A stretch of DNA of 64,000 nt from positions 1 to 64,000 of the forward strand of contig JAGGAB010000009.1 in assembly GCA_017889705.1 (NCBI GenBank), given 5' to 3'. Each line of letters begins with the position of its first letter. The first letter of the stretch is position 1. The notes under the pieces were generated by a model that saw only the letters and a list, made by a program, of their open reading frames with translations, was not told the DNA's origin and ran no database searches. The stretch is from Bacillota bacterium. GTDB lineage: Bacteria > Bacillota > Negativicutes > Sporomusales > Sporomusaceae. Of this stretch, positions 8,643-16,512 are shown in pieces. The position numbers and the translations under genes were made by a program.

Positions 8643-8803
8643 GTGCACTGAAAAAGGTGGCTGGTATTTTGGCTGTCATGATGGTAGTTAGCGTATTTAG
8701 TTCAATCTTATGGTTGAAATGTTTCGTCTGCAGTAATTATGTGTCTGAGGAGGACTATGGCCGGATGGCAGAAGAGCTGGTAAACCAGTCCGGGCAAAGA
8801 TAA
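8639..8803 (+). CDS. Small single-pass membrane protein, 54 residues
   Basis: GTG 8639 overlaps the stop of the preceding 31-codon frame by 4 bases. The N-terminus is MSALKK then a hydrophobic segment (VAGILAVMMVVSVFSSILW, residues 7-25), followed by KCFVCS with two cysteines and an acidic-amphipathic tail SEEDYGRMAEELVNQS. Expected topology: one membrane helix with a short tail. No known family. Sits behind the MerR-type promoter at 8482, so it is probably induced with the lar, DUF362 and aldo/keto reductase units. Confidence 0.6.
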   Translation: MSALKKVAGILAVMMVVSVFSSILWLKCFVCSNYVSEEDYGRMAEELVNQSGQR

Positions 8804-9027
8804 GTGTTTGCGGATAAAGTTAAAGCAAAAGGAGAGATTCTGGTGCAAAGAACGAAACAATGATATACTCTTTCCATAATTATAAAAATTAAGATAAGAA
8901 GTAATGCTTGAAGTTGCGTAAATGGAAACGGTTTAAATCTGAAAATGAGCATGCTATATTATTACAATAAAGTAAAAAGAGGAACTGGGATTTTGGAAAG
9001 ACTGAAATCATGGACAAGGTGATAGGA

Positions 9028-10275
9028 ATGAAGAAATATATCTTGGGTTTTATACTTATTTGCAGCATAATTACGAGCTATTTCTTATTTGTGCCTAAGT
9101 CGGTGCATACCGGTTATGATACTGATGTAGGGCAGATTATGCATGTAGTTACAGCAGATATGAAACATGAACGCACGATTTCATGGAAGACAAAAAAAAT
9201 GGGTGAACCAGGATATCTGGAAATACGGCCTAAGCAATCTAATAATATTTCCAGAATTGATGCTGAAGCGGTAGAGCTGCCTTCCCCTAATGGCAATCAA
9301 TATGCGCTGTATACAGTGCATATTAGCCATCTTACAGCCGGCGCTGACTATGAATATCGTATATCTGTCGGCAAACGTCAGTCCGCATGGAAAAATTTTA
9401 GGACAGAATCGGAGTCGACAGCATTTAAGGCCATTGTTTTTGGTGATTCACAGGCAGTAGATTATGCAGTTTGGGCAAAAACAGCGAAGGCTGCATGGGG
9501 AAATTATGGAGATGCGGCATTTTTCATTAATATGGGTGATCTTGTTGACAATGGGCAAGATGATTCCCAGTGGAATGCTTGGGTTGATGGAGCGGCAAGT
9601 CTGTTAGCAGCGATACCTATAGCGCCGGTCATGGGAAATCATGAAGCCTATAGTCTTGACTGGAAGATGGCGAAGCCTGATTATTATCTCTCACTTTTTG
9701 CCTTGCCGGAAAATGGTCCGGCAGGCCTAAAACGACATGCGTATTCCTTTGATTATGGCGATGTGCACTTTAGTGTACTTAATACACAGCAAAATGAGCT
9801 AGGTGAGTGGTATCCTGATTTATTAGAGCAACAGAAAGAGTGGCTTGAAAAAGATCTTGCCGGTTCCAAGAAAAAATGGAAGGTAGTTCTCATGCATCGT
9901 GGTGTATGGAAAAATCCATTTAATGGGCCGTTGGATGGGATTGGGCAAACCTTTGTGCCAGTGTTTGATAAATATCATGTTGACCTTGTATTTACTGCAC
10001 ATGTGCATTCGTACGCACGCACGAAGGCTTTAAAAAATGGCAGTCCTGATCCAGACGGTACTATCTATATTACGACAGGACGCAGTGGTGAGAAGGTATG
10101 GGATAAATCCCCACGAAAACCGACGGATGAGTTTTATTATAATCCTCTTGATATGCCGAATTACCTTTTGCTGGAGGCAGATTCAAGTTCGCTTAAAGTT
10201 GCTGCTTTTAAACAGAACGGTGAGCTTTTTGATCAAACAGAGATAAAGAAAACACGGCTTGCGCCGAACTTTTAG
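9028..10275 (+). CDS. Exported metallophosphoesterase, purple acid phosphatase-like
   Basis: About 415 residues; ATG 9028 follows AAGGTGATAGG and gives the signal-anchor MKKYILGFILICSIITSYFLF (an alternative ATG is at 9010). After it comes a fibronectin-like N-terminal domain (about 30-130; VHISHLTAGADYEYRISVG), then the calcineurin-type phosphoesterase domain with metal motifs FGDSQ, NMGDLVDNG, MGNHEAY, VLMHRG and FTAHVHSYART. It would hydrolyse phosphate esters outside the cytoplasm. The last codons (KKTRLAPNF) lie inside the 100-bp repeat B, so the C-terminus may have been replaced or extended by insertion of that repeat. Confidence 0.87.
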   Translation: MKKYILGFILICSIITSYFLFVPKSVHTGYDTDVGQIMHVVTADMKHERTISWKTKKMGEPGYLEIRPKQSNNISRIDAEAVELPSPNGNQYALYTVHISHLTAGADYEYRISVGKRQSAWKNFRTESESTAFKAIVFGDSQAVDYAVWAKTAKAAWGNYGDAAFFINMGDLVDNGQDDSQWNAWVDGAASLLAAIPIAPVMGNHEAYSLDWKMAKPDYYLSLFALPENGPAGLKRHAYSFDYGDVHFSVLNTQQNELGEWYPDLLEQQKEWLEKDLAGSKKKWKVVLMHRGVWKNPFNGPLDGIGQTFVPVFDKYHVDLVFTAHVHSYARTKALKNGSPDPDGTIYITTGRSGEKVWDKSPRKPTDEFYYNPLDMPNYLLLEADSSSLKVAAFKQNGELFDQTEIKKTRLAPNF

Positions 10276-10342
10276 GATAAGCGGAAGCCGATGTTGCACT
10301 TAGCCTGTTTTTAAGGATGTTATACTTTCTGGTAGGATAAAA
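10244..10342 (+). repeat. Repeat B, left copy (inverted pair flanking the lar operon)
   Basis: About 99 bases from AAAGAAAACACGGCTTGCGC to TTATACTTTCTGG, matching in inverted orientation 13877-13976 with roughly 80 percent identity by eye. It contains an imperfect stem-loop (GGCTT...AAGCC). Its first 30 bases are the end of the phosphoesterase coding sequence. Confidence 0.75.
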
Positions 10343-10366
10343 AATAGGAAAACCTATTATTTAAAA

Positions 10367-10400
10367 TGCCTCCTTCACACATGAAGGGGGCAAACTTTTT
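10367..10400 (+). terminator. Terminator before the lar operon
   Basis: Stem TGCCTCCTTCA / TGAAGGGGGCA with a tiny loop, then AAACTTTTTG. Ends phosphoesterase transcription before the MerR-type promoter of the lar operon. Confidence 0.8.
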
Positions 10401-10453
10401 GTTTTAATAAGTTCATTCGTGAGTGGCGCTAAACTGGAATCACAAAAAAACAC

Positions 10454-10484
10454 TTGACTTAGAGTTAGCTTCAAGTGGTAGACT
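10454..10484 (+). promoter_or_regulatory. MerR-type promoter 2, lar operon
   Basis: -35 TTGACT (10454-10459), 19-bp spacer, -10 TAGACT (10479-10484). The spacer dyad (TAGAGTTAGCTTCAAG) is a less perfect version of the one at 8486-8503. larC starts 58 bases downstream of the -10. Confidence 0.78.
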
Positions 10485-10541
10485 AAATTAAAAGCAGGAA
10501 AAATTAACAAAAATAAAAATTATGTAATGGAGCACTTGACA

Positions 10542-11363
10542 ATGAAAGTATTATATTATGATTGTTTTTGCGGTATCAGCGGTGATATGAATCTAGGCGC
10601 ATTGCTCGATTTGGGCGTAGATGAGGATTATGTAAGGCAAGAGTTATCCAAACTCAAGCTAGATGCTGAATACGCGCTGCAGGTAAAAAAGGATAATAAA
10701 AAAGGAATAAGCGGAACCCGGGTGGATGTAGTCTTACATATTGCAACCCATATTCACAATCATCATCACCACCACCATCATCATCATCATCAAGCGCAGA
10801 ACGGTATAGAAGCTGAGCATGGTCATACTCAACATGTTCATAGAAATCTAAAAGATATTGAAAATATAATCATGAACAGCACTTTGAGTGATCAGGTAAA
10901 AAAGCTAAGTTTAGCTATATTTATGAAGGTGGCAGAGGCTGAAGCCAAGGTTCATGGAAAGCCACTGTATGAAGTGCATTTCCATGAGGTGGGGGCTGTT
11001 GACTCGATTGTTGATATTGTGGGAGCGGCAGTTTGCTTGGAATATCTTAAGGTGGATAAAATCATGGCCTCGTCGGTTCAAGTAGGCGGCGGATTTGTCA
11101 AATGCGCTCATGGCATCATTCCTGTGCCGGCGCCGGCAACCGTTGAAATTCTAAAGAATGTTCCCATGAAATCAGGGATAGTGGCTTTTGAAACTACTAC
11201 GCCCACCGGTGCTGCGATACTGGCAGCAAATGTAGGTGAGTTTGCCGATAGTATGGACTTAACAGTAGAAAAGGTTGGCTATGGGATTGGTCATAGAGAA
11301 CTTGATATTCCAAATGTTCTAAGGGTATATCTCGGCTGCGAAAATAAAAGCGATAAAAAATGA
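10542..11363 (+). CDS. larC: LarC N-terminal part: nickel-insertion protein for the nickel-pincer cofactor
   Basis: LarC inserts Ni(II) into the pyridinium bisthiocarboxylate mononucleotide to complete the cofactor of lactate racemase-type enzymes. The protein (273 residues from ATG 10542, GGAG 9 bases upstream) opens with the family signature YYDCFCGISGDMNLGALLDLG, has a His-rich loop with ten consecutive His (about residues 72-81) and then HGHTQHVH, and continues with VHFHEVGAVDSIVDIVGAA and TTPTGAAIL. It stops at the end of the LarC1 region (GYGIGHRELDIPNVLRVYLG). The C-terminal LarC2 domain, made by frameshifting in Lactobacillus, has no counterpart before larE, which starts 15 bases on. 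Confidence 0.9.
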   Translation: MKVLYYDCFCGISGDMNLGALLDLGVDEDYVRQELSKLKLDAEYALQVKKDNKKGISGTRVDVVLHIATHIHNHHHHHHHHHHQAQNGIEAEHGHTQHVHRNLKDIENIIMNSTLSDQVKKLSLAIFMKVAEAEAKVHGKPLYEVHFHEVGAVDSIVDIVGAAVCLEYLKVDKIMASSVQVGGGFVKCAHGIIPVPAPATVEILKNVPMKSGIVAFETTTPTGAAILAANVGEFADSMDLTVEKVGYGIGHRELDIPNVLRVYLGCENKSDKK

Positions 11364-11378
11364 TAGAGGCTGACGATT

Positions 11379-12185
11379 ATGATAAATAATGAAAAATATT
11401 TGAACTTGCTTACTTATTTAAAAAAACTAGAAAGAGTTGTTTTGGCTTTTTCCGGAGGGGTTGACAGTACTTTTTTACTGAAAGCGGCTAAGGAAGCCTT
11501 AGGCGATAACCTTAAAGCCGTAACTATACAATCACCCTATATTCCCAAATGGGAAATAGCAGAGGCCAAAGAATTAGTGGCCAAACTGGGAATAGATTTT
11601 GAAATAGTAGAGGCGCCCATTATTGATGAAATTAGAAATAATCCGGAAAATAGGTGCTATCTTTGCAAAAAAGCGGTGTTTAGTCAGATCAAAGCTATCG
11701 CTGCAAGAGAAGGCTATCGCTATGTGATTGATGGCACCAATTTTGATGATATTGGTGACTATCGACCCGGTTTAGCAGCATTGGAAGAACTCAATATAAA
11801 AAGTCCGTTATTAGAGTGCCGCTTAAAGAAACAGGAAATAAGAGATTTGTCAAAAGAGCTGGGGCTTGCTACTTGGGATAAACCACCCTATGCTTGTTTG
11901 CTGACAAGAATACCTTATGGCAATGAACTAAAAGAAGAAGATTTTATCAAAATAGAAAAAGCAGAAAAGTATATGATGGATATAGGATTTCGGGCAGTTC
12001 GAGTTCGCTGTCACGGCAATCTGGCAAGAATTGAAGTAGATAAAAACGATAAAAGTAGATTGTTTAATGAAGTACTACTTGAGCAAATATCAGCTAAGCT
12101 TAAAGAATTTGGGTTCCAGTATGTAACTTTGGATTTAGAAGGTTACCGGATGGGCAGCTTTAACGAGACGTTAGGCACCAAATAG
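11379..12185 (+). CDS. larE: LarE-type sulfur transferase for the nickel-pincer cofactor
   Basis: 268-residue PP-loop ATPase that adenylates and thiolates the pyridinium dicarboxylate precursor. The PP-loop AFSGGVDSTFLLKAAKE is at residues 23-39. Three cysteines stand in the positions reported for FeS-cluster LarE proteins: the pair in NRCYLCKKAVF and one in KPPYACLLTRIPYG. Only the last corresponds to the sacrificial cysteine of Lactobacillus LarE, so this copy is predicted to be the [4Fe-4S], multi-turnover type (inference from known family subtypes). Second gene of the lar operon. Confidence 0.92.
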   Translation: MINNEKYLNLLTYLKKLERVVLAFSGGVDSTFLLKAAKEALGDNLKAVTIQSPYIPKWEIAEAKELVAKLGIDFEIVEAPIIDEIRNNPENRCYLCKKAVFSQIKAIAAREGYRYVIDGTNFDDIGDYRPGLAALEELNIKSPLLECRLKKQEIRDLSKELGLATWDKPPYACLLTRIPYGNELKEEDFIKIEKAEKYMMDIGFRAVRVRCHGNLARIEVDKNDKSRLFNEVLLEQISAKLKEFGFQYVTLDLEGYRMGSFNETLGTK

Positions 12186-12221
12186 TGCAGCCTATGGCGG
12201 GAGGCATTTCAGGAGGAAACC

Positions 12222-12968
12222 ATGAATAAAGCAGACATAAAACAACTGCTGCAACAAATAAAGGACGATGAAATAGAAGTTGAAGCAGCCGTGAAACTTC
12301 TTGAAGATTTACCTTATAAGGAATTGGGATTTGCCAAAATTGATAATCATCGCGAATTTCGGGTAGGATATCCGGAAGTAATCTATTGTGAAGGAAAAAC
12401 AATAGAACAAGTAAAGGGCATTATTGAATTCATGCTAACTAAGAATAATAACATTTTGGCAACTCGTGCGAATGAAAAGATGTATGAAGCCGTAAAAACA
12501 ATCTGTGCAGAAGCCCAATACAATCCGCTGGGAAGGACAATCACCATCCGCAAACGAGATCAAAAACTCACAGACACATATATTGCCATTGTTTCAGCAG
12601 GAACTTCGGATATGCCGGTGGTGGAGGAAGCAGCAGAAACGGCAATGCTGCTTGGCAATCGCGTGGAAAAAATTATGGATACAGGTGTTGCCGGTATTCA
12701 TCGGCTTTTCTCCAAAATAGATCTCATTCGGGGCGCGAAAGTCGTTATTGTAGTTGCCGGTATGGAAGGAGCACTTGCCAGCGTTATTGGGGGACTTGTG
12801 GACAAGCCGATTATTGCCGTACCGACAAGTGTTGGTTATGGGGCGAACTTTGGTGGGCTTGCGGCGCTGCTGGCCATGCTGAACAGTTGTGCAAGCGGTA
12901 TAAGCGTAGTCAATATCGATAACGGTTTTGGCGCGGCTTACAATGCTAGCATAATTAATAAATTATGA
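12222..12968 (+). CDS. larB: LarB: nicotinate adenine dinucleotide carboxylase/hydrolase
   Basis: 248 residues. LarB carboxylates the pyridinium ring of nicotinic acid adenine dinucleotide and cleaves the phosphoanhydride, the first step of nickel-pincer cofactor synthesis. The C-terminal half has the AIR carboxylase (PurE)-like segment TYIAIVSAGTSDMPVVEEAAETA, then MDTGVAGIHRLF, VVAGMEGALASVIGGL and AVPTSVGYGANFGGLAALLAML, all diagnostic. AGGAGG precedes ATG 12222. The order here is larC-larE-larB; no lactate racemase (LarA) gene is in the window. Confidence 0.94.
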   Translation: MNKADIKQLLQQIKDDEIEVEAAVKLLEDLPYKELGFAKIDNHREFRVGYPEVIYCEGKTIEQVKGIIEFMLTKNNNILATRANEKMYEAVKTICAEAQYNPLGRTITIRKRDQKLTDTYIAIVSAGTSDMPVVEEAAETAMLLGNRVEKIMDTGVAGIHRLFSKIDLIRGAKVVIVVAGMEGALASVIGGLVDKPIIAVPTSVGYGANFGGLAALLAMLNSCASGISVVNIDNGFGAAYNASIINKL

Positions 12969-13807
12969 GCAGGCATAAACAATCAGAGCAACTAAGCATT
13001 ACTGCGGTTTCCTGCCAAGACTGGCCGGTTATCGAAAAAATGTTTGCAGACGCTTTTCAGCATGATATCTATTTTACCCTAATGCAGCGCAGACTGAGGC
13101 TAGCGCAAAAGTTTTCCTGCCTTTCTGCAAAAATGTCTGCATTGCTTGCCGGGAATATCTATTTATTATGGTCAGATAATGAGCCGGCTGGTTTTCTCAT
13201 ACTTAAAAAGCTTGGTGACAAGCAAATGCATTTGCACTATGTAGCGGTTGCGCCGGAATTTCGCCGACAAGGCTTGGGACGGGAACTGACGGTTTTCGCC
13301 ATTAATGCTGCCCGGGAATGCGGCGCCGATATTTTTCTGGAAACCGAAGCAGACAGTCCAGCCATGCAGCTATATAATAGCCTAGGCTTTAGCGTTGATA
13401 ATCAATTTCCGATTTTTAGACTGGTATTACCGGCGGCTCTGCCTAATGAAGCACAAGCAGCTGCCCAACTGATACCGGTTGAAGAAGACAAAGGTATACG
13501 TACGCGGGCTAAAGAATGGCTGTTAGGCTATAAAGCTTCAGTGCTAGCGTGCAACTTACCAGCAGAAATGCCGCTCAGTTTTCATATTTGCCAGCCTGCT
13601 GCGGGGAGCGCTGCAATCATCCACTGCAATCTTCATGGCGCCAGTAATGACTTACTGTATCAAACACTGCCACACTTAGCCTTGCACATGAAAAACTCTG
13701 ATGGCGCTTATTTGGTAGTGAGCGGTGCTGTCGGGGCGGATATAGTTTCAACCTGGCTGGGTAATCGTATTAACTATGTCACCATGACCAGGAAACAACA
13801 GGCTTAA
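12965..13807 (+). CDS. GNAT acetyltransferase domain fused to an unassigned C-terminal domain
   Basis: 280 residues. Residues about 8-150 have GNAT features: the acetyl-CoA loop VAPEFRRQGLGRELTVFAINAA and the family ending AMQLYNSLGFSVDNQFPIFRL. Residues about 160-280 (EWLLGYKASVLACNLPAEMPLS...GAVGADIVSTWLG) match nothing I recognise and are not LarC2. The ATG overlaps the larB stop by 4 bases (ATGA), so it is co-translated with the lar genes. Function in or beside nickel-pincer metabolism is only suggested by that coupling. A terminator follows directly. Confidence 0.75.
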   Translation: MSRHKQSEQLSITAVSCQDWPVIEKMFADAFQHDIYFTLMQRRLRLAQKFSCLSAKMSALLAGNIYLLWSDNEPAGFLILKKLGDKQMHLHYVAVAPEFRRQGLGRELTVFAINAARECGADIFLETEADSPAMQLYNSLGFSVDNQFPIFRLVLPAALPNEAQAAAQLIPVEEDKGIRTRAKEWLLGYKASVLACNLPAEMPLSFHICQPAAGSAAIIHCNLHGASNDLLYQTLPHLALHMKNSDGAYLVVSGAVGADIVSTWLGNRINYVTMTRKQQA

Positions 13808-13832
13808 ACACAGAGTTAAAACGTCAATATAG

Positions 13833-13880
13833 AGTAAGGAACAGGCTCAAATAAAAGTTGAACTTGTTCCTTACTTTTTA
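13833..13880 (+). terminator. Terminator of the lar operon
   Basis: 18-bp stem AGTAAGGAACAGGCTCAA / TTGAACTTGTTCCTTACT with one mismatch and a 7-base loop, followed by TTTTT. Its T-run abuts repeat B, right copy. Confidence 0.85.
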
Positions 13881-13976
13881 CCCTAACAGAAAGTATAACT
13901 TTCTTAAAAACAGGATAAGAGCAACATCGACTTGCGCTTTCGCTAAAAGCTCGGCGCAAGCCGTGTTTTCTTTACG
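13877..13976 (-). repeat. Repeat B, right copy
   Basis: Inverted relative to 10244-10342. On the minus strand it reads GTAAAGAAAACACGGCTTGC..., then a strong stem-loop GCTTGCGC...GCGCAAG, then GATGTTGC, CCTGTTTTTAAG and TTATACTTTCTG. It ends 17 bases before MerR-type promoter 3. Confidence 0.75.
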
Positions 13977-13992
13977 TTAGAAATAAAAATAC

Positions 13993-14023
13993 TTGACTTA
14001 GAGTTAACTCCAGGTGTTAAACT
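13993..14023 (+). promoter_or_regulatory. MerR-type promoter 3, DUF362-polyferredoxin operon
   Basis: -35 TTGACT (13993-13998), 19-bp spacer, -10 TAAACT (14018-14023). The dyad core GAGTTAACTC matches that of promoters 1 and 4. Confidence 0.8.
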
Positions 14024-14089
14024 CAATCTTAGAATGGTAAATAAAAACATATGTATGACAGGTGTAATGGCGGGGAGGAATGATGAATC

Positions 14090-15040
14090 ATGGATCGACG
14101 TCAATTTATCAGCGGGCTTGGTTATGGGCTATTATCGTTAGGATTAGCTGGATGTGGCCTTAATCTTTCCGAAAAAAGTGGTACAGCACAAAATAATAAA
14201 AATACAGCAAACAATCAAGTCGCAGCTTCGGCGGCAAGCAGCTATGACCGCGGCAAACTGATTATAGCGGAAGGAACAGATCCTAATTCACTAATCGAAA
14301 AAGGTTTTGCCGCTCTCGGAGGAATAGGTGCTTTGGTACGGAGCGGGTCTAGCGTTGTAGTAAAACCGAATTTCAGTGTTGCCAGAAAACCTGAAGAGGC
14401 GGCAACAACCAATCCGCAGTTACTCGCTGCGTTGGTAAAACAATGTTTAGCGGCGGGGGCTAAGGAAGTTAAAGTCATTGACTATCCTTTTCAGAGTCCG
14501 GCTGTATGCTTAACAAACAGCGGGATTAAGGACGCCGTGGAAGCTGTAGGGGGAAAAGCGTATGCCATCAATACGCAAAGTTTCTATACCCAGGTTGATA
14601 TTAACGGGAAGATATTAAAGAATGCCTTGTTTTCTAAAGATGTGTTAAATGCTGACGTGTTTATTAACTTTCCTATCCTCAAGCATCACAGTATAACCAA
14701 ACTGACGCTGGGTATGAAAAATATGATGGGGCTGGTATGGGACCGCGGCTACTTCCATAAAACTGACCTGATACAGGGGATTGCTGAACTTGCTGCATTC
14801 CGTAAGCCACAGCTTACTATTGTCGACGCTACAAGAGGTATTATCGATAACGGCCCTACCGGGCCGGGAACCATTCGTGAATGGAATCAGGTAATCTTTG
14901 GTGTTGATCCTGTTGCTGTTGACACATATGCTGCAACATTATTCGGGGTTAAACCGGAAGAAATCGCGTACATAACGGCAGCAGCGCAATTGGGTGTGGG
15001 TGAAATGGATTTGCGAAAACTCACGGTGGTAAAGGTGTAA
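14090..15040 (+). CDS. DUF362 protein, Tat-exported lipoprotein
   Basis: 316 residues. N-terminus MDRRQFISGLGYGLLSLGLA then GC: a twin-arginine signal with a lipobox (Cys 22), so probably a Tat lipoprotein on the outer face of the membrane. The rest is the DUF362 domain (GALVRSGSSVVVKPNFSVAR, VFINFPILKHHSITKLTLGMKNMMG, GVDPVAVDTYAATLFGV). DUF362 proteins are often linked to ferredoxins; their reaction is unknown. GGGGAGG lies 11 bases before the ATG. It is followed after 4 bases by a membrane polyferredoxin gene and shares a MerR-type promoter with the lar operon. Confidence 0.87.
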   Translation: MDRRQFISGLGYGLLSLGLAGCGLNLSEKSGTAQNNKNTANNQVAASAASSYDRGKLIIAEGTDPNSLIEKGFAALGGIGALVRSGSSVVVKPNFSVARKPEEAATTNPQLLAALVKQCLAAGAKEVKVIDYPFQSPAVCLTNSGIKDAVEAVGGKAYAINTQSFYTQVDINGKILKNALFSKDVLNADVFINFPILKHHSITKLTLGMKNMMGLVWDRGYFHKTDLIQGIAELAAFRKPQLTIVDATRGIIDNGPTGPGTIREWNQVIFGVDPVAVDTYAATLFGVKPEEIAYITAAAQLGVGEMDLRKLTVVKV

Positions 15041-15044
15041 TGGA

Positions 15045-16403
15045 ATGAATTTCAAAAAAGTCTCTTGGTTACGACATCTGTTGCAATTTATTTCATTATT
15101 GTCTTTTGTAATATTGCTTGTCAGCATATCCTACCCGCCGGGGGCGGAAAATCAGGTATTGCAATGGTTTTCACGGCTTGACCCTTGGATGCTGCTGAGC
15201 CAGCTCCGCTGGCATCAGGAATTTCCTTCATGGGCATGGCTGCCGCTATTGACCTTGGCAGCAACCGTGATGTGGGGGCGGATATTTTGCGGATGGCTGT
15301 GCCCGTTTGGCGCATTGTTAGCGCTAACAGATAAAATAGGCCGGACAGTTTTAAAAAAGCTACTGCCAACCAAAACCAAAATAGTTTATGCCTTGAAGCC
15401 AATGCGGAATTATTGGTTCCTCATTTTAGTGGTAATATTTATCCTTGGATCAAACTGGGTCTTTTTTTTAACCCCGTTTGCCTTATTTAGCCATGAAATT
15501 GTGAAGATTTTGCAAGGAGATATTCCTTGGATGCTTTGGGGGATACTGACAGGTACCTTGCTTTTTTCCCGACTATGGTGCAGTGTGGTGTGTCCTACCG
15601 GCGTCCTCTTGTCATTAACAGCCCGTTTGCGCCTTTTTCGTTATGAAATTACAGGAAAATGTGTGCAGTGTAAAAAATGTACGCGCATCTGTACTGTTGG
15701 CAGCGCACCGGTAAATACCGGTGTTGCACAGGACGGATGTTTAGCCTGCGGAGACTGCCAAAGGATTTGCCCAACAAAGGCAATCAAATGGCAGCGAAGT
15801 TCTTATTTGGATAAAAATAGTCAGCCAGTTTCCGCTGACGATGTTGCAACAACTAAGCGGCGGGAGTCGCGCAGAAGGTTCTTCAAAGTGGCTTTTGCCG
15901 TTACTATGGCAGGCATTCTATGGAAAAAAACGGTCTGGGCGGCGGAAAAAGTGCTGCGCCCACCGGGAGCCCTGCCGGAACCAGACTTTACTGCCGTTTG
16001 TAACCGGTGCGGCAGGTGTGTGCAGGTATGTCCTGGCAAAGCCTTGCGACCGATGCCTATTACAGATGGTCTCGCTAACTTTGAGACACCTCATATTATT
16101 CCACGGCAAAACCGCTGTGACTTATGTTTGTCCTGTCAAAAAGTATGCCCAACCGGAGCTATTGCCGAAGTCCCACTGGAAAAAATCCAGATGGGCCAAG
16201 CTGTTATTGATAGGCCGAGATGTCTCGCCTGGAATGACGGGAAGATGTGCTATATTTGTGGCGAACAATGTCCTGTACTGGCAATTGTTGCAGATGGACA
16301 ACATCGGCCAGTTGTTTTGGCTGACAAGTGTGTGGGCTGTGGTTCCTGTGAAAATGCATGCCCAGTCGATGGTGAGGCTGCTATTCGTGTTTTTCCTAAT
16401 TAG
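15045..16403 (+). CDS. Membrane polyferredoxin (NapH-like N-terminus, NapG-like C-terminus)
   Basis: 452 residues in two parts. Residues 1-190 have four to five transmembrane helices with the NapH/NosR-type motifs GRIFCGWLCPFGALLALTDK and SRLWCSVVCPTGVLLSL. Then come two ferredoxin-type clusters (CVQCKKCTRIC; CLACGDCQRICPTKAI). A second half starts with a RRESRRRFFKVAFAVTMAG segment that resembles a Tat/anchor sequence and carries four more clusters (CNRCGRCVQVCPGKAL, CDLCLSCQKVCPTGAI, CYICGEQCPVL, CVGCGSCENACPVDGEA). It looks like a NapH-NapG fusion moving electrons between the quinone pool or cytoplasm and the DUF362 partner. Confidence 0.85.
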   Translation: MNFKKVSWLRHLLQFISLLSFVILLVSISYPPGAENQVLQWFSRLDPWMLLSQLRWHQEFPSWAWLPLLTLAATVMWGRIFCGWLCPFGALLALTDKIGRTVLKKLLPTKTKIVYALKPMRNYWFLILVVIFILGSNWVFFLTPFALFSHEIVKILQGDIPWMLWGILTGTLLFSRLWCSVVCPTGVLLSLTARLRLFRYEITGKCVQCKKCTRICTVGSAPVNTGVAQDGCLACGDCQRICPTKAIKWQRSSYLDKNSQPVSADDVATTKRRESRRRFFKVAFAVTMAGILWKKTVWAAEKVLRPPGALPEPDFTAVCNRCGRCVQVCPGKALRPMPITDGLANFETPHIIPRQNRCDLCLSCQKVCPTGAIAEVPLEKIQMGQAVIDRPRCLAWNDGKMCYICGEQCPVLAIVADGQHRPVVLADKCVGCGSCENACPVDGEAAIRVFPN

Positions 16404-16461
16404 CCATTCTCTACCTGCAGCTCATTAGTTTCAGTAACCGCAAATGTATAGCAAAAAATAC

Positions 16462-16492
16462 TTGACTTAGAGTTAACTCCAGGTGGTAAGCT
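16462..16492 (+). promoter_or_regulatory. MerR-type promoter 4, merR-aldo/keto reductase operon
   Basis: -35 TTGACT (16462-16467), 19-bp spacer, -10 TAAGCT (16487-16492), dyad core GAGTTAACTC. The MerR start codon is 21 bases after the -10. Position in front of the regulator gene suggests autoregulation and makes this protein the likely reader of all four sites. Confidence 0.85.
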
Positions 16493-16512
16493 CTTATCAG
16501 AGGTGAAAACGA

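Noticed and set aside
10761-10793. Ten consecutive His codons as a sign of vector or tag contamination
   Set aside because: His-rich loops are normal in LarC nickel-insertion proteins and the flanking sequence is continuous native LarC.
13604-13807. C-terminal part of the GNAT-like protein as the missing LarC2 domain
   Set aside because: No resemblance to the LarC2 start ETNIDDM or its later motifs.
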